64,000 nt of DNA from Geobacteraceae bacterium (GTDB lineage Bacteria; Desulfobacterota; Desulfuromonadia; Geobacterales; Pseudopelobacteraceae), in assembly GCA_016720395.1 (NCBI GenBank), contig JADKKR010000008.1:268501-332500 (forward strand), given 5' to 3'. Of this stretch, positions 58,065 to 64,000 are shown in pieces (position 1 is the stretch's first letter; each line of letters starts with the position of its first letter). Under the pieces are notes generated by a model. It was not told the origin of the DNA and did not search any database. It saw nothing but the letters and a program-made list of their open reading frames with translations. The position numbers were made by a program, and so were the translations under genes.

Positions 58065-59351
58065 ATGGAGATAAAGATACCGGAGGTTGGTGAATCTGTA
58101 CGCGAGGCGCTGCTGGCCAAGTGGTTCAGGAAAAACGGTGAGCTGGTAAAAAAGGACGAGCCGCTCTGTGAGATTGAAACAGATAAAATCACGCTGGACA
58201 TAAACGCAGATGCATCAGGACGGCTCGAAATACAGACGGATGCAGGCACATCAGTGGCAATCGGCGCTGTTGTCGGGATGATCATAGAACAACCTGCAGA
58301 AGAACCGATCTCTTCCGGCATGTCAGAGAGACAGATTCTGACAACGGATCGGCCGGATGGACGTATCTCTCCGGCATCATCCCCGTCTATCCGCCGTGAG
58401 ATGCGTGAACAGGGGATCGTGCCCAACTCTGTAACGGGGACAGGCAAGGGCGGGAGGATCATGGCGGGTGACCTGTCCACCGTCAAAGAAGCGAAGGTTC
58501 TGCAGACTCCCGTCACAGATGAGCGTACCGCGCCGCAGTCCTCTGTTGCCACGATCGATTCCGCGCGCCCCCGATTCTCCGCCGCTCCTGAGTCGGAAGC
58601 TCCTCCACCGGTCCCGGCCGTGCGCAGCGAGGAGGCGCCATCCTACAACTCCAGTCGCGAAGTGCGCAAACCGATGTCGCCAATTCGAAAAAGGATCTCT
58701 GAACACCTGGTGGCTGCCCGCCAGCAGACCGCCATGCTGACGACCTTTAATGAAGCCGACCTGAGCCGTGTCAAGGAGCTGCGCGGGAAATATAGCGATC
58801 ATTTTCAGAAACGCCACGGGGTCCCGCTGGGATTGATGCCTTTTTTTGTCAAGGCCTGTGTGGAGGCTCTTAAGGAGTATCCTTCAGTAAACGCCAGCAT
58901 CGATGGCGACGACATCGTGTACCACAATTTCTACGATATCGGTATTGCCATAGGCGCTGAAAAAGGGCTGGTGGTTCCGGTCCTGCGTAACGTCGACAGG
59001 ATGCGGATGTATGAGATCGACCAGGCGATTGCAGCGTTTTCGGAAAAGATACGGACCAATCACCTGGCTATCAGCGACCTTGAAGGCGGTACCTTCAGCA
59101 TCAGTAATGGCGGAGTGTACGGTTCGATGCTGTCTACCCCGATCATCAATATACCCCAAAGCGGTGTGCTGGGTATGCATGCAATCCAGGACCGGCCGGT
59201 AGCCCGTGACGGACAGGTGGTAATCCGCCCCATGATGTTTCTGGCACTTTCCTATGACCATCGCATTATCGATGGTCGAGAAGCGGTCGGTTTCTTGAAG
59301 ATGGTCAAGGAGAATATTGAGGAACCGGAAGAGTTCCTGCTGGAAGGGTAG
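58065..59351 (+). CDS. sucB: 2-oxoglutarate dehydrogenase E2, dihydrolipoamide succinyltransferase
   Basis: 428 residues. Lipoyl domain with acceptor K41 in EIETDKITLDI, a Ser/Pro linker, a peripheral subunit-binding domain (about 106-140; ISPASSPSIRREMREQGIV, GTGKGGRI) and the catalytic domain with SYDHRIIDGREAV near the C-terminus. The motif ETDKITLDI and the catalytic-domain start favour SucB over pyruvate E2. The E1 gene is not in the window, but lpdA (E3) is two genes on. Confidence 0.9.
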   Translation: MEIKIPEVGESVREALLAKWFRKNGELVKKDEPLCEIETDKITLDINADASGRLEIQTDAGTSVAIGAVVGMIIEQPAEEPISSGMSERQILTTDRPDGRISPASSPSIRREMREQGIVPNSVTGTGKGGRIMAGDLSTVKEAKVLQTPVTDERTAPQSSVATIDSARPRFSAAPESEAPPPVPAVRSEEAPSYNSSREVRKPMSPIRKRISEHLVAARQQTAMLTTFNEADLSRVKELRGKYSDHFQKRHGVPLGLMPFFVKACVEALKEYPSVNASIDGDDIVYHNFYDIGIAIGAEKGLVVPVLRNVDRMRMYEIDQAIAAFSEKIRTNHLAISDLEGGTFSISNGGVYGSMLSTPIINIPQSGVLGMHAIQDRPVARDGQVVIRPMMFLALSYDHRIIDGREAVGFLKMVKENIEEPEEFLLEG

Positions 59352-59359
59352 GGCGGAAC

Positions 59360-60547
59360 ATGTCGGTTGTGCCGGGAATTGTAGTGCTTCTGATGGTGCT
59401 GCTTCCGCTGACTGTTTCAGCGGGCAGTTTTGAGGTGCGACCGGCGTATCGCTCAGGGGATTATGCTTCTGTGCTGCGCGAATCTGGATCGAGCGCGCAG
59501 GGAGGTCCGGTAGACAGGCTTTTTCTTGCACTCATGTATCTGCGCGGCGAAGGGGTTCCCCGGAGTGAAGCCCGCGGACTGGAGCTTCTCCGAAGTTCTG
59601 CAGATGCAGGTTATTCTGCTGCACAGTATCTGCTGGGACAGCGATACTTTTACGGGAACGGAGTGCCTGCGGATAAAAACCGGTCCCTGTCGTACCTGCG
59701 GGCGGCCTCAGTCGATGATTATCGTGCTGTTGTGCTCCTGAAAATAATTGCACAGGGAAGCCGGGGTGAGAAAAAAGACCTGGAGAGTGTGGCGACGTCG
59801 GTAAAACGTAAGGCGGTCTCCAAGGATTCCAATGCTCAACTTACCCTTGCTTTCATGCATCTTATCGGTGACGGTGTGCCGAAAGACGCTCGAGAGGAAG
59901 TGCGCTGGTATCGCGCCGCCGCCGTAAAAAATGCCCGTGCCGCTTTCATGCTCTCCCTGATGTATCAGTCCGGTGAGGGGGTTTCCCGCAATCCGGCTGA
60001 AGCTTTCCGCCTCATGCGGAGTGCCGCAGATAAGGGCGCCCCCCGCGCTCAGTACTATCTCGGAACATTCTACTATCAGGGCGTCGGAACGCAGATCAAC
60101 CAGCAATCCGCTGCGGTCTGGTTCAGGAGGTCAGCCGTGAGCGGCTATGCTGATGCTCAGTTGGCATATGGTATGCTGCTGCTTTCGGGTGACGGGGTGC
60201 CGGTGGACAAGGCACAGGCCGTAGAATGGCTGAGTAAGGCCGCCCGGCAGAATAACGAGAGGGCACGAGAGGTGCTGGGGGAGTTGTTGACCTATCGTGG
60301 CCAGCCTGCGGTCTCTCCGATGAACGACGCTGCGCAGTCGATCTACCAGACAGAAAAACAACAGAGTGATAAACAGCTGCGGCTCGAAGGCAAAGGCGTC
60401 CTCCTCGACCAGGGGGATTTCGGGCTCAAATTCTCTCTCCCGACGCTGTATGATGCCTATGCACCCCTGAACCAGACAACCGCCCGCCCGTTGTGGGAGA
60501 ATTTTCAGGGAGGCACCTTTGAAATTATTATCCGGCAATCCAGGTAA
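59360..60547 (+). CDS. Exported Sel1-repeat protein
   Basis: 395 residues. Signal peptide (about 1-21). At least five Sel1-like repeats run from about 50 to 310, such as ALMYLRGEGVPRSEARGLELL, YLLGQRYFYGNGVPADKNRS, LAFMHLIGDGVPKDAREEV, LSLMYQSGEGVSRNPAEAF and YGMLLLSGDGVPVDKAQAV. The C-terminal 80 residues are non-repetitive. Sel1 repeats mediate protein-protein contacts. It lies between sucB and lpdA, 8 bp after sucB, with no obvious link to the TCA cycle. Confidence 0.88.
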   Translation: MSVVPGIVVLLMVLLPLTVSAGSFEVRPAYRSGDYASVLRESGSSAQGGPVDRLFLALMYLRGEGVPRSEARGLELLRSSADAGYSAAQYLLGQRYFYGNGVPADKNRSLSYLRAASVDDYRAVVLLKIIAQGSRGEKKDLESVATSVKRKAVSKDSNAQLTLAFMHLIGDGVPKDAREEVRWYRAAAVKNARAAFMLSLMYQSGEGVSRNPAEAFRLMRSAADKGAPRAQYYLGTFYYQGVGTQINQQSAAVWFRRSAVSGYADAQLAYGMLLLSGDGVPVDKAQAVEWLSKAARQNNERAREVLGELLTYRGQPAVSPMNDAAQSIYQTEKQQSDKQLRLEGKGVLLDQGDFGLKFSLPTLYDAYAPLNQTTARPLWENFQGGTFEIIIRQSR

Positions 60548-60602
60548 ACGACTCGACGGGTCGGGTGGTGCGCAGGAATTGGATGTAAACCGGAGGTTGT
60601 CC

Positions 60603-62069
60603 ATGTCTGAAGATGTTCGCTATGATCTTATCGTTGTCGGCGCAGGTCCGGGCGGTTATGTTGCTGCCATCCGGGCGGCGCAGCTCGGTATGCGGGTAGT
60701 GGTGGTTGAAAAGCGTCCCGCTTTGGGCGGAGTATGTCTCAATGAAGGCTGCATCCCCAGCAAGGCCCTGCTTGACTCCAGCGAATTGTTCGCTCTAGCG
60801 CGGGACCGTTTCTCCCGGCATGGCATCGCCATCGAACCGCCGCGCCTGGATCTGGATGCCATGATGCTCCGGAAGGATGAGGTGGTCCAGAAACTGACCG
60901 AAGGCATCGCCTATCTTTTCAAGAAGAACGAGATCGAGCGGTTTCACGGTACAGCGACACTCAAAGGCATCAATGCCGCCGGACTGCACCGCGTGGACGT
61001 GATACCGGCAGCCGCCCCGCCTTTACCCGAAGGGCAGCAGAACCTTCTGGAGGCCTCTCCGCAGACGGTTTCTATTCATGCACCCAGGATTATTCTGGCG
61101 ACAGGCAGCGAGGCGGCAGGACTGCCCGGCATCCCCTTCGACAGCCAGGTGGTTGTCAGCGCCCGGGAGGCGCTTTCCTTTGCCGCGCTTCCGGAGCATA
61201 TTATCGTTGCCGGTGGCGGTTATATCGGTCTGGAACTGGGCTCGGTCTGGCGTCGTCTGGGGGCGCAGGTGACGGTGATGGAGATGCTGCCGCAGATCCT
61301 GCCGACCATGGACCGCCAGGCTGCTGACACTCTCTTTCGCTCGCTTCGCAAGCAGGGTATCCAGTTCAAGCTGGCAACCCGCATTACCGGCGTTCGCCGG
61401 ATCGGCGCCAAGGCTATTGTTCAGTTCAATGCCGGTACCGGCAGCGAAGAAATCGATTGCGATAAGGTTCTGGTGGCCGTCGGTCGGCGGCCATTGACCG
61501 CCGGACTCGGCCTGGATGAGCTTGGTGTCGAGTTGGACGAAAAGGGTCGGGTGGTTGTTGACGCCAACTACCAGTCAACGGTCCCCGGTCTGTACGCTGT
61601 CGGCGACCTTGTGCCGGGACCGATGCTGGCTCACAAGGCTTCTGAAGAAGGCCTGGCATGTGTCGAACGAATGGCCGGCATGGCCGCAGCCGTCGAATAT
61701 GAATATATTCCCGGTGTGGTCTATACCTGGCCGGAAGGCGCCAGCGTCGGCGGGACCGAGGAGCAGCTAAAAGAGGCCGGAATTCCCTACCGGACTGGAC
61801 GATTCAATTTTGCAGCACTCGGGCGCGCCCGCTGCATGGACGAAGCTGAAGGTTTCGTCAAGATACTCGCGCATCTGGAAAGTGACCGGGTGCTCGGGGT
61901 CCATATTGTCGGTCCACGGGCTTCTGACCTGATTGCCGAAGCTGTTGCAGTAATGAGTTTCGGTGGTACGGCCAGAGATATCGCCCTGACCTGCCATGCC
62001 CATCCGACCCTGCCGGAGGCGATCAGGGAGGCAGCACTGGATGTGCACAAAGAAGCGATACATGCTTGA
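60603..62069 (+). CDS. lpdA: Dihydrolipoyl dehydrogenase (E3)
   Basis: 488 residues, FAD-dependent enzyme reoxidising lipoyl groups. FAD-binding VVGAGPGGYVAAIRA, redox-active C45/C50 in GGVCLNEGCIPSKALL, NAD-binding VAGGGYIGLELGSV and the C-terminal His-Glu pair CHAHPTLPEAIREA. ATG 60603 follows GGAGG. It would serve the 2-oxoglutarate dehydrogenase and possibly the glycine cleavage system (L protein). Confidence 0.95.
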   Translation: MSEDVRYDLIVVGAGPGGYVAAIRAAQLGMRVVVVEKRPALGGVCLNEGCIPSKALLDSSELFALARDRFSRHGIAIEPPRLDLDAMMLRKDEVVQKLTEGIAYLFKKNEIERFHGTATLKGINAAGLHRVDVIPAAAPPLPEGQQNLLEASPQTVSIHAPRIILATGSEAAGLPGIPFDSQVVVSAREALSFAALPEHIIVAGGGYIGLELGSVWRRLGAQVTVMEMLPQILPTMDRQAADTLFRSLRKQGIQFKLATRITGVRRIGAKAIVQFNAGTGSEEIDCDKVLVAVGRRPLTAGLGLDELGVELDEKGRVVVDANYQSTVPGLYAVGDLVPGPMLAHKASEEGLACVERMAGMAAAVEYEYIPGVVYTWPEGASVGGTEEQLKEAGIPYRTGRFNFAALGRARCMDEAEGFVKILAHLESDRVLGVHIVGPRASDLIAEAVAVMSFGGTARDIALTCHAHPTLPEAIREAALDVHKEAIHA

Positions 62070-62092
62070 TAGACAAAGCTACGGAGGATGTC

Positions 62093-64000
62093 ATGGCAAA
62101 GAATCTGACAACAAAAATTCTCGAAGCACATCTGGTAGAAGGTGTGCTGAAACCCGGCACAGAAATATCCATAACTATCGACCACACCCTATTGCAGGAT
62201 GCCACCGGCACGATGGCCATGCTGGAGTTTATCGCCATGGGACTGCCGCGGGTCAAGGTCGGCCTGGCCGCTCAGTACATCGACCATAATCTGCTCCAGA
62301 CCGACTACAAGAATGCCGATGACCACGCTTTTCTGACGTCGGCGGCTATGAAGTTCGGCGTGAACCTCTCCCGTCCGGGCAACGGTGTTTCCCACCAGGT
62401 ACACCTGGAACGTTTCGGGGTTCCCGGTATAACGCTGCTGGGGGCCGATTCGCACTCCCCCACCGCAGCCGGTATCTCGGTGCTGGCCATCGGTGCCGGG
62501 GGGCTGGACGTGGCACTGGCCATGGCCGGGCATCCTTTTAATCTACCTTGCCCGAAAGTGTTCGGGGTCAAGCTGACCGGAAAGCTCCCTGATTGGGTGT
62601 CCGGCAAGGATGTCATCCTGGAGATGCTGCGGCGCCACACGGTCAAAGGCGGAATCGGCAAGATCATTGAATACTACGGGCCGGGTGTTGCGACCCTGTC
62701 TGCCACCGACCGGGCGACTATCGGCAATATGGGGGCCGAACTGGGGGCAACCTCGTCCATCTTCCCCTCGGATGACTGGACACGCAGGTTTCTGGTGTCG
62801 CAGGGACGTGGCGAATGCTGGGTTCCTCTGGCTGCCGATGAAGGGGCGACCTATGACGAATATGACGAGATCGACCTGTCCGCGATCGAACCGCTGATTG
62901 CCTGTCCTTCGTCGCCTGATAATGTGGTGACCGTGCGGGAGGTGGCCGGAACCAAGGTCGACCAGGTGGTGGTCGGCAGTTCCGTGAACTCATCCTATCG
63001 CGACCTGATGACGGTCTGCCGTATTGTCGAGGGAAAACGTGTTGCGCCCGGGGTGCATTTTCATGTCAATCCAGGCAGCCGCCAGGCGTTGGAGAATGTT
63101 GCCCAGGATGGCGGGGTGTTGATGCTGCTGATGGCGGGTGTCAGTATCCACCAGTCGGGCTGTCTTGGGTGCATCGGCATGGGTCAGGCGCCCGGGACGG
63201 ACCAGGTCAGCCTGCGCACCTTCCCTCGCAACTTTCCCGGACGAAGTGGCACCAAGAATGACAAGGTCTACCTCTGCTCTCCGGAGACGGCGGCCGCTTC
63301 CGGGCTGGCCGGTGTGATCACCGATCCGAGGGATCTTGCGAAGCGGATGCAGTGGCCTGGCGTGAGTAACCCCGAACCGTACCTGCTGGACGATTCCGGG
63401 ATCGTCTTCCCGCTGCCGCCTGAAGAGGCCTCTGTCGTGGAGATCAAGACCGGGCCGAATATCCTGCCGTTTCCTGATTTCGAGGCGCTGCCCGATACCC
63501 TGAGGGCCGGAGTGGTGATCAAGCTGGGCGACAACATAACGACCGACCACATCATGCCGGCCGGCAACAAGGTACTGCCTTTGCGCAGCAATATCCCCGC
63601 AATCAGCGAGCATGTCTTCGAGCAGGTGGATGCCGATTTTCCTGCCCGGGCGCTTGCCACCGGCAACGGCATCGTCATCGGGGGTGAAAACTATGGCCAG
63701 GGTTCCTCCCGCGAACATGCGGCTATTGCCCCGCGCTACCTGGGCATCCGCGTCAAGATCGTCAAGAGTTTCGCCCGTATCCATAAGGCCAACCTGGTCA
63801 ATTTTGGTATCCTGCCGCTGGTCTTCAAGGACCAGGCTGACTATGAGCTGTTCAGTCAGGGGGACCAGGTTTCCTTCCCTGACATTCGGCGCCTGGTTGA
63901 GAATGGTAGTAGCGATATCCCCCTGTTGCTTAATGGCCGCGAAATCATAACGTTTCTGGATGTTTCCGATCGGCAGAGAAAAGAGCTCCTGGCCGGCGGA
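62093..64000 (+). CDS. Aconitate hydratase, Aquifex type (3' end cut by the window)
   Basis: 636 codons, open to the window edge and lacking only the final residues expected for this roughly 640-650-residue family. N-terminus KNLTTKILEAHLVEG; SHQVHLERFGVPG and LGADSHSPTAAG hold cluster and substrate residues, GCLGCIGMGQAP carries Fe-S cysteines, and the swivel domain begins RAGVVIKLGDNITTDHIMPAG and contains YGQGSSREHAAIAPRYLG. It interconverts citrate and isocitrate. ATG 62093 is 5 nt after GGAGG; the ATG at 62088 is out of frame. Third TCA-related gene of this group. Confidence 0.92.
   Translation, partial: MAKNLTTKILEAHLVEGVLKPGTEISITIDHTLLQDATGTMAMLEFIAMGLPRVKVGLAAQYIDHNLLQTDYKNADDHAFLTSAAMKFGVNLSRPGNGVSHQVHLERFGVPGITLLGADSHSPTAAGISVLAIGAGGLDVALAMAGHPFNLPCPKVFGVKLTGKLPDWVSGKDVILEMLRRHTVKGGIGKIIEYYGPGVATLSATDRATIGNMGAELGATSSIFPSDDWTRRFLVSQGRGECWVPLAADEGATYDEYDEIDLSAIEPLIACPSSPDNVVTVREVAGTKVDQVVVGSSVNSSYRDLMTVCRIVEGKRVAPGVHFHVNPGSRQALENVAQDGGVLMLLMAGVSIHQSGCLGCIGMGQAPGTDQVSLRTFPRNFPGRSGTKNDKVYLCSPETAAASGLAGVITDPRDLAKRMQWPGVSNPEPYLLDDSGIVFPLPPEEASVVEIKTGPNILPFPDFEALPDTLRAGVVIKLGDNITTDHIMPAGNKVLPLRSNIPAISEHVFEQVDADFPARALATGNGIVIGGENYGQGSSREHAAIAPRYLGIRVKIVKSFARIHKANLVNFGILPLVFKDQADYELFSQGDQVSFPDIRRLVENGSSDIPLLLNGREIITFLDVSDRQRKELLAGG

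Noticed and set aside
1..64000. tRNA, rRNA, IS or prophage genes
   Set aside because: Intergenic gaps are short and I found no cloverleaf-like sequence, rRNA segment, transposase, integrase or terminal inverted repeat flanking genes.

Overview
This is a 64 kb stretch of a moderately high-GC bacterial chromosome, densely coded, mostly in long operons on the + strand. Gene content points to an anaerobic respiring member of the Desulfuromonadia (Geobacter / Pelobacter propionicus type): a membrane formate dehydrogenase with FdhE, futalosine-route menaquinone synthesis (mqnA), nif-type NifU/NifS, TCA-cycle enzymes (2-oxoglutarate dehydrogenase E2, lipoamide dehydrogenase, Aquifex-type aconitase), a Geobacter-like type II secretion cluster and several c-di-GMP proteins. 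This placement is an inference from gene content, not a sequence match. I saw no rRNA, tRNA, IS element, prophage or CRISPR array.

Layout. 1-4.1 kb: formate dehydrogenase subunits (the catalytic subunit is cut by the window edge) and fdhE. 4.1-9.4 kb (minus): valS-nadK-recN. 9.5-12.4 kb: a secreted dienelactone-hydrolase-like protein, divergent from the most striking locus: a 102-residue peptide gene with two in-frame TGA codons, each in the context Ser-Gly-TGA-Gly-Gly, followed by a SPASM-type radical SAM maturase. It matches the predicted selenocysteine-peptide / radical SAM system (SbtA/SbtM), which has been proposed from comparative genomics; I know of no experimental characterisation. 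12.5-16 kb: trpE-trpG on the minus strand, divergent from aroF (DAHP synthase), which has a 27-codon Phe/Tyr-rich leader peptide and a complete antiterminator/terminator pair. 16-21 kb: a GAF-HD-GYP protein, gcvT, and a three-gene YgiB / YgiC / DUF350 module. 21.3-22.3 kb: a DPM1-like glycosyltransferase and a small membrane protein.

22.5-37.7 kb is a long + strand run: a type II secretion / type IV pilus hybrid assembly cluster (F, E, M-, N-, O-, P-like proteins, a cohesin-tailed secretin, three pseudopilins) leading into ftsE-ftsX-envC-ctpA and a divergent polysaccharide deacetylase, so secretion and septal peptidoglycan genes are adjacent. A convergent ParA-like ATPase gene and an orphan ccoG follow. 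40.6-48.7 kb: aroC-aroK-aroB-TPR-roadblock-aroQ-pepP-accB-accC-gcvH; aroC carries a one-base frameshift as sequenced. 48.7-53.5 kb: TolC-like protein, mqnA and a GGDEF/EAL protein. 53.4-57.9 kb: a Nudix hydrolase, a cysteine-rich PxxKW protein, a phosphohexomutase, nifU and nifS. 58-64 kb: sucB, a Sel1-repeat lipoprotein-sized exported protein, lpdA and aconitase (cut by the window end).

Two themes tie the window together. Chorismate supply and use recur (aroF, aroC, aroK, aroB, aroQ, trpEG, mqnA). Selenium use is directly implied by the double-TGA peptide and is plausible for the formate dehydrogenase, whose active-site codon lies upstream of the window.
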